Part shown: in pieces, positions 1 to 7,835 of the stretch | How the letters are laid out: each line of letters opens with the position of its first letter | How positions within the stretch are numbered: position 1 is the stretch's first letter | DNA from: an uncultured Acinetobacter sp. | Lineage (GTDB): Bacteria > Pseudomonadota > Gammaproteobacteria > Pseudomonadales > Moraxellaceae | Direction of reading: 5' to 3' | Assembly: GCF_947493735.1 (NCBI RefSeq) | Contig: NZ_CANLSL010000022.1 | Span: forward strand, 1 to 43,061 | Length of the DNA stretch: 43,061 nucleotides | The notes under the pieces: generated by a model | Told to the model about the DNA's origin: nothing | The model's database searches: none | Seen by the model: only the letters and a program-made list of their open reading frames with translations | Made by a program: the position numbers and the translations under genes

Positions 1-120
1 AATGGCATCGCTAATGAAAAATTCTATCTCCACCTCAAAGAATGTGAGTTTAGATTTAATCATCGACATGAAAACCTTTATGCTAAACTGCTTAAAGAAT
101 TGAGAAACAATCCGCTCTAA
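1..120 (+). mobile_element. IS1595-type transposase, C-terminal fragment (gene cut by window edge)
   Basis: An open frame enters from the window edge and stops with TAA at 118-120, giving 39 residues rich in His, Glu and Arg that include KECEFRFNHRHENLY. This resembles the last part of ISXO2/IS1595-family DDE transposases, which end with a conserved ECEFRFN-type segment after the catalytic domain. The catalytic residues lie off the window. The element appears to end at about base 134, where the minus strand reads GGGTCTAGATAACTTT, and it runs directly into the truncated fic gene. The family assignment is by recognition of the tail only. Confidence 0.65.
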
Positions 121-126
121 AGTTAT

Positions 127-888
127 CTAGACCCTTTCATAATAGCGCTTGCGCTTATTCAAGATAATAGGTGACATCGCATATAGACGGATACTCTGTT
201 GATCCATCTGTGCTAAAGCCAAGTCAGTCAGTGTACGTGTAATACGTCCATTACCATCATCAAAAGGGTGGAGTGTCACAAACCATAGGTGAGTAATACC
301 AGCGCGAATCAATGGGTCAAGCAAGGTATCGGTTCTACTCGTATTAAACCACTGGATAAACTCATCCACACGTTGTTCTAAACCTTCTCGTGGTGGCGCT
401 TCAAAATGCACAGTAGGGTGATCTATACGGCCAGAGACAACCTGCATCGGTTCATACCCACGTAATTGTCCGATCCTGATACGTTGTATCGTCCAATCAG
501 TTTCATTAAATAACCATTGGTGCCACTGCAATAATCTTTCGACTGATAAGTCTTGTTCAAAGTTATTTAAGGCGTCCAACATGATATTGGCTAAACCATC
601 TGAACGTTCAGAGCTTGGATAGGGTTGCTCCAGCGAGACACCTAGACGTTTTGCCAGAGATGAACGCAGCGAATAAACATTCAGCGTTTCATTCTCAATC
701 GCTGAGGATGAGACCAGATTGGCAATCAGGTTGTCTAGTGTAAGGTATTCTTTTTCAGGGTTATGCTGGCTTTGTCCAAGCAGGATTCCAATTTTTTGAT
801 GAATGTGTCTGGTGAGTGGAAGAATACTTTCATCTTTCCATGTAAAGCTTGTCCAGTTCGGCTGTTTCCAAACCCAGTCATCATACAT
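127..888 (-). pseudogene. Fic family protein (class II), C-terminus truncated by IS
   Basis: The 253-residue product begins with the region typical of DUF4172 (MYDDWVWKQPNW) and carries a class II inhibitory motif S-x-x-x-E-N at residues 61-66 (SSAIEN). The catalytic Fic loop HPFDDGNGR is at residues 207-215. Fic enzymes usually transfer AMP from ATP to hydroxyl side chains of target proteins; the inhibitory Glu blocks productive ATP binding until relieved. Relatives are commonly about 370 residues, so roughly the last third, usually a helical/winged-helix region, is missing. The final codons (GTC TAG) come from the IS end at about 134. The catalytic core is intact, so residual activity is possible. 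A strong palindrome lies upstream at 942-968. Confidence 0.8.
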
Positions 889-941
889 ATTTGGTCATCC
901 CCTGAAATAGTGAAGAATAGGAGTGAGTCGATTGCAGTGTA

Positions 942-968
942 TATTTGACTCATTGAGTGAGTCAAATA
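942..968. promoter_or_regulatory. Perfect 11-bp inverted repeat upstream of fic
   Basis: TATTTGACTCA at 942-952 and its exact complement TGAGTCAAATA at 958-968 flank a 5-base spacer. The site lies about 55 bases upstream of the fic start, where an operator would be expected. It is not followed by a T-run, so it is not a typical terminator. Operator function is inferred from position and symmetry only. Confidence 0.45.
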
Positions 969-1072
969 AATTAATAATTCAGCTCGGAATAAAGACTTTA
1001 ACAATAAGTTTGTGCAATAAATGTTGGGGTCTGTAAATAGTTATATGGAAAGGAAAATGCCTATAGATGTGA

Positions 1073-1297
1073 TTGCAAAGTGTCTTCACGGCTGAGGTAG
1101 CTGAGTTTTACTTAGAACATAAAACAGGGATTTCTTCATTGTTTAGCTACATATCGGCGACTACTTCGCTTACAAGTTTAGTTATCTAGCGTGAGCACTC
1201 GACTGATCCTGATCGAGCCAAGATAGAGATGGGAATTCAGTACATAAGCCGACAAATTCCTGATCTTCTTCAGACCACAAAAATACTAAAAGTATAG
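1073..1297 (+). pseudogene. Decayed reading frame with one internal stop, unrecognised
   Basis: One frame from TTG at 1073 reads 38 residues to TAG at 1187-1189, then continues in the same frame for 35 more residues to TAG at 1295-1297. The second part contains HSTDPDRAKIEMGIQYISRQ, which looks like real protein rather than chance. No start signal is visible and I do not recognise the family. It may be the remains of an island gene that has acquired a nonsense mutation; chance cannot be excluded. Confidence 0.3.
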
Positions 1298-1432
1298 GAT
1301 TGATTGTTTATTAACATTAGTAAATTTCCATACTTTTAACTCAAGTGTTCAGATTATTTTTAATCCGCCTCTTTTTGAAAATTCAGTTTAGCACAGAGAA
1401 GAGTTTTCCTTATTTTGGAGGAGAATTTATCA

Positions 1433-1492
1433 GTGACGATTTTTCTATTTTTAAAAATGTGGATGATTATTGTTGAATTTTTCGAAAAATAA
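1433..1492 (+). CDS. Possible 19-residue hydrophobic peptide
   Basis: A near-perfect Shine-Dalgarno GGAGGAG at 1417-1423 stands 9 bases before GTG at 1433. The frame encodes MTIFLFLKMWMIIVEFFEK and stops with TAA at 1490-1492. The peptide is almost entirely hydrophobic with a charged end, long enough to insert in a membrane. Size and character recall small type I toxin peptides such as Ibs, but there is no sequence match I can name and no antisense RNA was identified. The call rests on the quality of the ribosome binding site. Confidence 0.35.
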   Translation: MTIFLFLKMWMIIVEFFEK

Positions 1493-1624
1493 AAGTGACC
1501 AAATTTAATCTCAGAACGATATTTAAAATGATCTCTGAATGCTTGCTTTTCCTAAATGTATTGATATACAATGATTTCAGATAATGTCACTTAATGAAAT
1601 TTATTATAAAAAAGTGGGTGACTT

Positions 1625-1669
<45 letters not shown>

Positions 1670-1677
1670 AATTCTAA

Positions 1678-1709
1678 AAGCCTCAATCAAAAGATTGGGG
1701 CTTTTTTTA
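1678..1709 (+). terminator. Rho-independent terminator behind the tRNA-Gly fragment
   Basis: AGCCTCAATC and GATTGGGGCT pair over 10 bases (one G-T pair) around a short A-rich loop and are followed by seven Ts. It sits 10 bases after the CCA end, where the terminator of an intact tRNA-Gly would be. Confidence 0.8.
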
Positions 1710-1733
1710 TTCCTGCTTTCAATCACTTAGAAA

Positions 1734-1751
1734 GGGCTTTGTTGCATAAAG
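1734..1751. mobile_element. IS terminal-repeat-like scar
   Basis: GGGCTTTGTTGCATAAA resembles terminal inverted repeats of IS5-family elements (IS903/IS17-like) common in Acinetobacter. No transposase is next to it. It sits at the point where the mocR-like gene loses its coding sequence, so it is probably the remaining end of an element that deleted the rest of that gene. The exact IS cannot be named from this stretch. Confidence 0.45.
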
Positions 1752-1754
1752 ACT

Positions 1755-2157
1755 TTAAAAATAGAGCTTTCCTAAAGCGATGATGCCCATCAAGCGATGA
1801 TTAAACAGTAGCTCATGATCTGGGAAAGCAGAGCACAGCGTAATGATGTCTTGTTGTTGTGTGTCTTTGAGGTAATGAAAGACTTGAGAATTGATTTCAA
1901 TTATGGCAGTGTGTTGTAAGGATTGTGCTGTTTGCGTCTGATCGGATAGAGTATATGCAACATAGAATCCCGACTTCTGTTTGCTGTAGATCAAGCCTTG
2001 CGCTTCAAGTTGTTGATATGCACTGAGCACCGTCATCAAGCTAAAACCTGACTGTAACGATTGTTCACGCAGAGAGGGCAGTTTTTGATGAGCTTTTAAA
2101 GCACCATTTTTTAATTAAAAGTTCAATCTTAGTGACGATCTGAGCAGACTTACACAT
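1755..2157 (-). pseudogene. MocR/GntR-type regulator, frameshifted and truncated
   Basis: From ATG at 2157 the minus strand reads MCKSAQIVTKIELLIK and then loses frame in a six-base homopolymer (2107-2112). Removing one base restores a winged-helix N-terminus, NGALKAHQKLPSLREQ then MTVLSAYQQLEAQGLI, as in GntR-fold domains of MocR regulators. It continues into the start of the PLP-aminotransferase-like domain (LCSAFPDHELLFNHRLM) and ends after about 130 residues, where MocR proteins have around 450-480. The break adjoins an IS-like end. Two independent lesions mean it cannot make a normal regulator. Confidence 0.7.
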
Positions 2158-2359
2158 AATGTACTCAAGGCTTAAGCCATTGATGACTTGAAGAAATGAA
2201 TTTTAGTGAACACTTTGCAAAAAATATTACAGATTTTTAAGGGAAGACCTTATCTGTTATAGTTTTTGCCAAAAAACTGTATCTATTCCTTTTATCTGTC
2301 GGCATACATAATTTGTGTATCGAAAGGTATTAAAGAACAAAGATAGAGGAGCAAGACTC

Positions 2360-2524
2360 ATGAATTCACAAGATCGTCGTCCACCTGCACCGAAATATCA
2401 AGACAGTACAATGTCAGACAAAGTCTTTAAACGAATGATTTTTTGGTTTGCGTTATACGTTTTTTTATTCTGTGAAGGCGTGCATTTTGCAGTGGGTGCC
2501 GATATGGCAATGTATACATCATAG
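2360..2524 (+). CDS. Small membrane protein, 54 residues, function unknown
   Basis: ATG at 2360 is preceded by AGAGGAG at 2345-2351 with about 8 bases spacing, which decides this start over an upstream in-frame codon at 2315. The product has a charged, Pro-rich N-terminus (MNSQDRRPPAPKYQDS) followed by one hydrophobic helix from about residue 26 to 47 (FWFALYVFLFCEGVHFAVG). This predicts a single-pass inner-membrane protein. It stands alone between the broken mocR gene and the lpt block and ends just before a hairpin. I do not recognise a function; the strong RBS supports a real gene. Confidence 0.7.
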   Translation: MNSQDRRPPAPKYQDSTMSDKVFKRMIFWFALYVFLFCEGVHFAVGADMAMYTS

Positions 2525-2531
2525 TTTACAT

Positions 2532-2565
2532 TTAGAGCGACGGAAATTATTAATCGTCGCTCTAA
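2532..2565. terminator. Hairpin between the small membrane protein and lptB
   Basis: TTAGAGCGACG at 2532-2542 pairs perfectly with CGTCGCTCTAA at 2555-2565 around a 12-base loop. The gene on each side ends towards it, so it may stop transcription from both, although the T-runs are weak. Confidence 0.6.
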
Positions 2566-2603
2566 TTTAGAGAGTCATTGCTGCATAAAAAAAGGCAAGT
2601 TAC

Positions 2604-3344
2604 TTATACCTTAAAATCATCACCCAAATAAACACGACGTACCGTATCATTTTCCAAGATATGTTGCGGTGTGCCTTCCGCAATCACACTGCCTTCAGAC
2701 ACGATATACGCCTTTTCACAAATCGCCAAAGTTTCACGCACATTATGATCGGTGATAAGTACACCGATACCACGATCTTTTAAATTTTTTACAATGTCTT
2801 TGATGTCATTGACCGAGATCGGGTCAACGCCTGCGAATGGCTCATCAAGGAGCATAAATTTTGGATCAGAGGCGAGGGCACGTGCAATCTCAGCACGGCG
2901 ACGTTCACCACCCGATACGCTCATACCCAGTGAATCACGAATATGAGTAATTTTAAAATCTTCCAATAATTCATCAAGACGTTGTTTGCGTTGTTGCTTG
3001 TTTAGATCATTTCGAGTTTCCAAGATCGCCATGATGTTTTGACCAATGGTCAATTTACGAAAAATAGAAGCTTCTTGAGGCAAATAGCCAATCCCCTGTC
3101 GTGCACGCTCATGCATTGATAAGCTTGATAAATCCTGATCATCTAAGTGTATTGCACCTTTGTCCATGCGTACCAAGCCCACGACCATATAGAAGCTTGT
3201 GGTTTTACCTGCGCCATTTGGACCGAGTAAGCCGACAATTTGACCGCTTTGAATCTTAAAAGAAACGTCTTTGACCACCCAGCGTTTACTATAATTCTTT
3301 GCGAGATGTTGGATACATAATGTTTGCACGGCAGAAGTGCTCAT
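2604..3344 (-). CDS. lptB: LPS export ABC transporter ATP-binding protein LptB
   Basis: A 246-residue ABC ATPase: Walker A GPNGAGKT at residues 41-48, signature [14 protein letters not shown] in the middle, Walker B with catalytic Glu in [11 protein letters not shown], and the H-loop in TDHN. The extended signature and FAGVDP segment are characteristic of LptB, which powers extraction of lipopolysaccharide from the inner membrane with LptF/LptG and passes it to LptC and LptA. Length is normal for the family. The ATG overlaps the lptA stop codon (TAATG), indicating translational coupling. It is the last gene of the minus-strand kds-lpt block; lptF/lptG are not in the window. Confidence 0.95.
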   Translation of the reverse strand: MSTSAVQTLCIQHLAKNYSKRWVVKDVSFKIQSGQIVGLLGPNGAGKTTSFYMVVGLVRMDKGAIHLDDQDLSSLSMHERARQGIGYLPQEASIFRKLTIGQNIMAILETRNDLNKQQRKQRLDELLEDFKITHIRDSLGMSVSGGERRRAEIARALASDPKFMLLDEPFAGVDPISVNDIKDIVKNLKDRGIGVLITDHNVRETLAICEKAYIVSEGSVIAEGTPQHILENDTVRRVYLGDDFKV

Positions 3345-3901
3345 TAATCATTTACTCCAGAAAGGCTTTGCTGTGCAGATGGTGGAATGACGATTTGAAT
3401 ACGTCCTTTCTTCTGACCAGTGCTACCACCATCAGCCTGAATGTCACCTTTACTCATGCTGTATTTGAGATTTTCACCTCGGAAGGTCGCACCATTTTGG
3501 CTTAAAAAGGCATTACCTGATAGAGTGATAATGCCAGTTTCAGCATTGTAATTAATACGTTTGCCTTCGCCACGTGCTAGCCCTTTATTGCTATCCATTT
3601 GTTGTTGAAATTTGGCAGGAGAGCCATTGGCAGTGACGGTTTTGATTTGATTATTGCTGTTGAGATTGGCAACGATTGCATCCGCTTGAAGCTTTAAAGT
3701 GCCTTGTTGGATCACCACATTGCCCGTGTAAGTCGTCACACCAGTCTTTTCGTTAAAGGTCGCACGCTCTGCTTCAAGGCTAATCGGCTTTTGACGGTCG
3801 CTTGCCAAAGCAAATACAGCACTACTACTCAATAATGTGGTTCCCACAACAATCAGTGTTAAAGCTGATCGTGAAGAAAAACGCTTAGGACGCTGGTTCA
3901 T
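3344..3901 (-). CDS. lptA: LPS transport periplasmic protein LptA
   Basis: The chosen start (ATG at 3901) gives 185 residues and has GAGG 6 bases upstream; a longer frame to 3928 would overlap lptC further and lacks a signal. The N-terminus is a cleavable signal peptide: basic [11 protein letters not shown], hydrophobic core [17 protein letters not shown], cleavage near FALA-SD. The mature part starts [19 protein letters not shown], typical of the OstA/LptA beta-jellyroll that forms the periplasmic bridge carrying LPS between LptC and LptD. It overlaps the end of lptC by 17 bases and the start of lptB by one base. Confidence 0.93.
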   Translation of the reverse strand: MNQRPKRFSSRSALTLIVVGTTLLSSSAVFALASDRQKPISLEAERATFNEKTGVTTYTGNVVIQQGTLKLQADAIVANLNSNNQIKTVTANGSPAKFQQQMDSNKGLARGEGKRINYNAETGIITLSGNAFLSQNGATFRGENLKYSMSKGDIQADGGSTGQKKGRIQIVIPPSAQQSLSGVND

Positions 3902-4439
3902 AAAGACCTCGAATTGCAAAAAATTCATATTCGCCAGTATTCATATTGGCTTTTAAGCCCTGACTTTGAAATTTTGCCTGTGGACTGGTGATCGTTACTG
4001 AACGATCTGTAAAGATTTGATTGGTTTTGGTATTACCATTGAGTTGATCGGTGTCAAATGTGATGCTTGGCGTTTGTTGGTCACTGAGCTTTGATACTCG
4101 AACATTGCCGACGAGATTTACATTTTCATAATCATTAGTGGTAAAGCCTTGATCGGCATGGAAGCTTGCATTGAGTTTACCATCTGCATACTGCACACCT
4201 TTCAACTGCTCAAGTACAGCATCGCCAGTTTGCATGTTCAAGGTCATGCCTTGAATGGTGGACTTGGCATAAAGCTGTCCTTGTTCATCGGTTTGCGTGA
4301 CTTGGATATTCTTGGCATTGGAGTTGAGGTTGGACTGATTATTTGCCTCAAGGCGTTTACTTTTACCACTGAAATAATAAAAGCTTGCAACCACGGTGAC
4401 AATGACCAGTGCAATACTGTAAAGCAGTCGTGTATCCAT
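3885..4439 (-). CDS. lptC: LPS export protein LptC
   Basis: 184 residues with one N-terminal membrane anchor (about residues 4-22, LLYSIALVIVTVVASFYYF) and a periplasmic domain with the repeating beta pattern of the LptC/YrbK family (GDAVLEQLKGVQYADGKLNASF). LptC receives lipopolysaccharide from LptB2FG and hands it to LptA. Sequence conservation of this family is low, so order kdsC-lptC-lptA-lptB is strong supporting evidence. An 84-base gap separates it from kdsC, with a small hairpin in it. Confidence 0.9.
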   Translation of the reverse strand: MDTRLLYSIALVIVTVVASFYYFSGKSKRLEANNQSNLNSNAKNIQVTQTDEQGQLYAKSTIQGMTLNMQTGDAVLEQLKGVQYADGKLNASFHADQGFTTNDYENVNLVGNVRVSKLSDQQTPSITFDTDQLNGNTKTNQIFTDRSVTITSPQAKFQSQGLKANMNTGEYEFFAIRGLYEPAS

Positions 4440-4483
4440 AGGTTAAAGCCTGTTCGCTGATGAATATTCCATTACAATGTACT

Positions 4484-4510
4484 GGATTGGAAGCGTACAT
4501 TATCCAATCC
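4484..4510. repeat. Small hairpin in the kdsC-lptC gap
   Basis: GGATTGG at 4484-4490 and CCAATCC at 4504-4510 are exact complements separated by 13 bases. It lies in the only sizeable gap of the kds-lpt block and could affect message processing or partial termination. Seven base pairs is modest and no T-run follows on the coding strand. Confidence 0.3.
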
Positions 4511-4523
4511 TTTTATGCGTATA

Positions 4524-5063
4524 TTAATGTGGTGGGTAGAGGAATTTTTCAAGGACGTTTTCATATTCACCCTTTGCATGAAGTAACATATCGCAGACTT
4601 CTCGGACAGCACCTCGACCACCATGTGCCTCAGTGACTAAATCTGCTCTACGACGGACTTCTACGTGACCATTTGGTACAGTGACTTTGACACCTGCAAG
4701 TGCAAAAGCAGACAGATCAGGCCAGTCATCACCCATATATAAGCAGTCTTCAGGCAAAAGGTTGAGCTGAGCGCAGGCTTCTCGCAGGGCAGCGCCTTTG
4801 TCTTCACGCCCCTGAAAAACAAAATCCACACCAAGATCAGACATGCGTTTATCGACGATATTACTTTTACGACCTGTGATAATGATGACTTTCATGCCGA
4901 TGGATTGCACAAACTTCATGCCTAAGCCATCACGAATGTCAAAGTTTTTGATCTCATCACCATTATTGGTAAAGGTCACGAAACCATCACTTAGAATACC
5001 ATCGACATCTAAAACTAATGCTTTGATATGTAGTGCTTTTTCGAGAAGTGCAAAAGAACCCAT
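4524..5063 (-). CDS. kdsC: 3-deoxy-D-manno-octulosonate 8-phosphate phosphatase KdsC
   Basis: A 179-residue HAD-superfamily C0-type phosphatase. HAD motif I is DVDGILSDG with nucleophile and acid Asp19 and Asp21, motif II is in IIITGRKS, and motif III/IV lies in GDDWPDLSAF. KdsC removes phosphate from Kdo-8-phosphate to give Kdo, the inner-core sugar of LPS. Lacking a cap domain, it acts as a tetramer. It starts two bases after the kdsD stop codon, so the two Kdo enzymes are co-translated, and LPS export genes follow. Confidence 0.93.
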   Translation of the reverse strand: MGSFALLEKALHIKALVLDVDGILSDGFVTFTNNGDEIKNFDIRDGLGMKFVQSIGMKVIIITGRKSNIVDKRMSDLGVDFVFQGREDKGAALREACAQLNLLPEDCLYMGDDWPDLSAFALAGVKVTVPNGHVEVRRRADLVTEAHGGRGAVREVCDMLLHAKGEYENVLEKFLYPPH

Positions 5064-5065
5064 GT

Positions 5066-6052
5066 TTATACTCCTGCACTGATTAAGTCATGCATACTAA
5101 TCACACCAACGACTTTGTCCTGGTCATCAACCACGACGAATTGATTGATTTTCTTTTCTTTCAATGAATCGAGCGCAGATACTGCACGTGCATTAGCATT
5201 GATGGTGAAAGGGCTTTTAGTCATCACTTCAGATACAGGGACATCTAAGCTAAGTTGTTGTTCATGATCCAATAAACGGCGCAAGTCACCATCAGTAAAT
5301 ATACCGAGAAGTTTATGCTCCTCATCGACAATGGTGGTCATTCCCAAACGCTTATTAGTCATTTCATACAATGCTTTGTTCAATGGTGTGTTGGGCGATA
5401 CGGTTGGAAGTTCATCACCCGTGTGCATCAGGTGTGTCACATGCAATAAAAGTCGCTTGCCTAATGCGCCCGCTGGATGTGAACGTGCAAAATCATCTGC
5501 AGTAAAGCCACGTGCTTCAAGCAAAGCCACAGCAAGCGCATCACCAAGTGCGAGTGTTGCAGTGGTACTTGAGGTTGGCGCTAAGCCTAAAGGACATGCT
5601 TCTTGAGCTTTACCGAGTGTTAATGCAACATTGGCATTTTGTGGCATTGGGCCAGTGTCGTCTGCACTAATGGTAATCAGTGGTACATCGAGATGTTTGA
5701 TCAAAGGCATCAACATCATGATTTCATCGCTTTTACCAGAGTTGGAAATCGCAATTAACACATCACCACGAACTAGCATACCCAAATCGCCATGACCTGC
5801 TTCGCCAGGGTGCATAAAGAAAGAGGGTGTACCTGTTGAAGCAAGTGTCGCAGCCATTTTACGACCGATATGACCTGACTTGCCCATGCCTGTTACGACT
5901 ACACGACCTTTGCATTTCAAAATAATTTCACACGCATCAACAAAGCGTTGATCAATCTGCTGTGACAATATTTTTAAAGCTTGTTGCTCAATTTGTAAGG
6001 TTTCTAAAGCGCTTTCGATGAAATCAATACGTAGCTCATTTGCGGGCATCAT
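5066..6052 (-). CDS. kdsD: D-arabinose 5-phosphate isomerase KdsD (KpsF/GutQ family)
   Basis: 328 residues: an N-terminal SIS sugar-isomerase domain (about 35-170, with VVTGMGKSGHIGRKMAAT and the SNSGKSDEI phosphosugar loop) followed by two CBS domains (from about 205 to the end, LGIFTDGDLRRLL and VVGVISMHDLI). The enzyme converts ribulose 5-phosphate to arabinose 5-phosphate, the first committed step to Kdo. Two adjacent ATGs (6052 and 6049) follow GGCAGAG; either could be used. It is the first gene of the minus-strand LPS block, so the block's promoter should lie in 6053-6280. Confidence 0.94.
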   Translation of the reverse strand: MMPANELRIDFIESALETLQIEQQALKILSQQIDQRFVDACEIILKCKGRVVVTGMGKSGHIGRKMAATLASTGTPSFFMHPGEAGHGDLGMLVRGDVLIAISNSGKSDEIMMLMPLIKHLDVPLITISADDTGPMPQNANVALTLGKAQEACPLGLAPTSSTTATLALGDALAVALLEARGFTADDFARSHPAGALGKRLLLHVTHLMHTGDELPTVSPNTPLNKALYEMTNKRLGMTTIVDEEHKLLGIFTDGDLRRLLDHEQQLSLDVPVSEVMTKSPFTINANARAVSALDSLKEKKINQFVVVDDQDKVVGVISMHDLISAGV

Positions 6053-6360
6053 GTAGCTCTGCCTAAATCTAACTTTTTCAATAATAAGTGAATAATATCA
6101 TAAAATAGGTGCAAAATTTGTATAGACTTGAGCAGGGGATTTGTTTCATTTTGCGTTATTAATTGCTGCAAAGAAATTATAACTATTCTGCGTTAAATCG
6201 GTTTTTATTGCTTATAAATTGAGTTCAACCAAACAGACAGGCTTTCAAACGGAATGACATTGTTTGGCAAACTTTAAAGCAATAAAAATGGCTTCTAGTC
6301 AGTCAACAATATTAGTAAACGATAGAAGCCATTTAAATTTACATTTTTAAAGTTGGTGGG
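6053..6360. other. Gap between SPFH gene and kdsD
   Basis: About 300 A+T-rich bases. The only clear structure is the terminator at 6284-6334 for the SPFH gene. The remainder must hold the kdsD promoter; I could not pick a convincing -35/-10 pair. Confidence 0.5.
6284..6334 (-). terminator. Terminator of the NfeD/SPFH pair
   Basis: AAATGGCTTCTA at 6286-6297 is the exact complement of TAGAAGCCATTT at 6323-6334, giving a 12-bp stem with a 25-base loop. Read on the minus strand the stem ends in a T-run, just after the SPFH gene stops at 6361. Confidence 0.75.
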
Positions 6361-7200
6361 TTAGTTTCTACCCATCACACCTTTGATGGTATTCATCAAA
6401 TCAGCAGGTAAGACCACAGTCTTGGCATTATTCGATTTCGACATTTCCTGCATTGCTTTGACATATTGCTCACCGAGCAAATACGCCACAGGAATTTCTT
6501 TATCACCAATTGCATCAGTTACTAGACCAATTGCTTCTTGAGATGCACGAGCGAGTACAACTTGTGCTTCTGCATCACGTCTAGATGCTTCAAGACGACC
6601 ATCTGCCTCTAAGATCGCAGCCTGTTTTTCCCCATCCGCTTTGGTGACTGTTGCACGGCGCTGACGTTCAGCAGCTGCTTGGGATTCCATCGCAGACTGC
6701 ATGGTTGGTGATGGTTTGATATCTTGGATTTCAACTGTTTTTAAAGTGATTCCCCAGTCGGCAATATCATCAGAAATAGCCGCTTTGAGTTTTGCCTTGA
6801 TGTGATCACGAGAGGACAACGCATCATCAAGATTCATCTCACCAACGATTGAACGAAGCGTTGTTTGGACTAGATTTTGGATCGCCCAAGTATAGTTTTC
6901 GATACCGTAGACTGCTTTTTCAGGGGTAGTGATATTGATGTACGACACAGCATTCATGATCAATACGGCATTATCAAGGGTAATGACTTCCTGAGAAGGA
7001 ATATCGAGTACAATGTCTTTGGTGGTGACTTTGAATGCCACTTTATCCATAAAGGGAATAATCCAGTTAATCCCTGGTGTCAGCGTGCGGTTGTATTTTC
7101 CCCAACGTTGTACAATAAATTTAAAACCTTGCGGTACGATCGCCACCATGTTGTAGGCAACCACAACGGCTAATACCAGTAATATAATTACAAATTCCAT
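6361..7200 (-). CDS. SPFH/stomatin-like membrane protease-regulator protein (QmcA-like)
   Basis: 279 residues. The N-terminus is a single membrane segment (about residues 2-20), followed by a stomatin/SPFH domain (VAIVPQGFKFIVQRWGKYNRTLTPGINW...) and an Ala/Glu-rich coiled region (about 170-230, QAAAERQRRATVTKADGEKQAAILEADG split by heptads). Such proteins form large membrane-anchored oligomers in functional microdomains. The adjacent upstream NfeD-like gene is the usual partner of SPFH proteins, and the two are probably one operon read towards the 6284-6334 terminator. It is closest in type to QmcA/YbbK; the precise role is not known. Confidence 0.88.
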   Translation of the reverse strand: MEFVIILLVLAVVVAYNMVAIVPQGFKFIVQRWGKYNRTLTPGINWIIPFMDKVAFKVTTKDIVLDIPSQEVITLDNAVLIMNAVSYINITTPEKAVYGIENYTWAIQNLVQTTLRSIVGEMNLDDALSSRDHIKAKLKAAISDDIADWGITLKTVEIQDIKPSPTMQSAMESQAAAERQRRATVTKADGEKQAAILEADGRLEASRRDAEAQVVLARASQEAIGLVTDAIGDKEIPVAYLLGEQYVKAMQEMSKSNNAKTVVLPADLMNTIKGVMGRN

Positions 7201-7267
7201 GAAATTTTCCTCTTATAAAAATTCTGTTCAATGACGATGAGTGATTGAAACACTCGCATCGTATTCA

Positions 7268-7732
7268 TTATTTTGTTTGATGTGGCTGTACGACTAGTTG
7301 GTTGCCTAAGATGTCTGTGACAGTCACTCGATCACCAACTGCTACAGGTGATAATATTCGACACGTCCACTCATCGGCACCAAGTACAGGCATCGGAAAG
7401 CGAACGACCGCTTCATTATGTTCAGGTAGAACTTGAATGACCATCCCGACTTGCCCAATGGTCGCTTCACGTGAGAGTCCCGCATTGGTTAAATCTTTAG
7501 AAAGAGCAGGTTTAGCAAATTTAAACCAAAGCACCATCACGACGACGGATAAAACCACCCAAATAAAGATTTGCATGGGGATAGGTAAGGTCGGAATCAA
7601 CCAAACTAAGCCACTGACAACCACCGCAGCTAAACCAAACCAAAAAATGGTAAAACTTGGAATAAAAATCTCAAGCACCATCAAGATCAAGCCCAGTATC
7701 AGCCAGTGCCAAGGTTCGATATTATAATTCAT
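7268..7732 (-). CDS. NfeD-like membrane protein (YbbJ type)
   Basis: The ATG at 7732 follows AAGGA by 9 bases; an in-frame TTG at 7738 is too near that site to be used. The 154-residue product has two to three hydrophobic segments in its first 75 residues (WHWLILGLILMVLEIF, FGLAAVVVSGLVWL, IFIWVVLSVVVMVLWF) and a C-terminal OB-fold-like beta domain (IGQVGMVIQVLPEHNEAVVRF, GDRVTVTDILGNQLVV). This is the short NfeD form without a protease domain that pairs with SPFH proteins; the SPFH gene follows 67 bases downstream. Confidence 0.88.
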   Translation of the reverse strand: MNYNIEPWHWLILGLILMVLEIFIPSFTIFWFGLAAVVVSGLVWLIPTLPIPMQIFIWVVLSVVVMVLWFKFAKPALSKDLTNAGLSREATIGQVGMVIQVLPEHNEAVVRFPMPVLGADEWTCRILSPVAVGDRVTVTDILGNQLVVQPHQTK

Positions 7733-7835
7733 TCGCAATGTCCTTTTTATGAAATAAGTTTTTTGTCATCTTAGCTGATTTTAGTGATCATCACACTTGT
7801 TTCCACTTGTGATGATCACTTCGCTTGAATGCGTT

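Larger units (their letters stand above)
889..1620. other. Gene-poor island remnant
   Basis: About 730 A+T-rich bases without a recognisable gene. They hold the fic-proximal palindrome, a decayed reading frame (1073-1297), a tiny peptide frame with a strong ribosome binding site (1433-1492), and a 14-base palindrome ATTTTTCGAAAAAT at 1477-1490. This looks like eroded accessory DNA between the truncated fic gene and the tRNA-Gly half-site. Confidence 0.6.

Noticed and set aside
1027..1034. GGGTCTGT as a third copy of the IS end
   Set aside because: Only eight bases match and the following sequence diverges; too short to support an IS scar.
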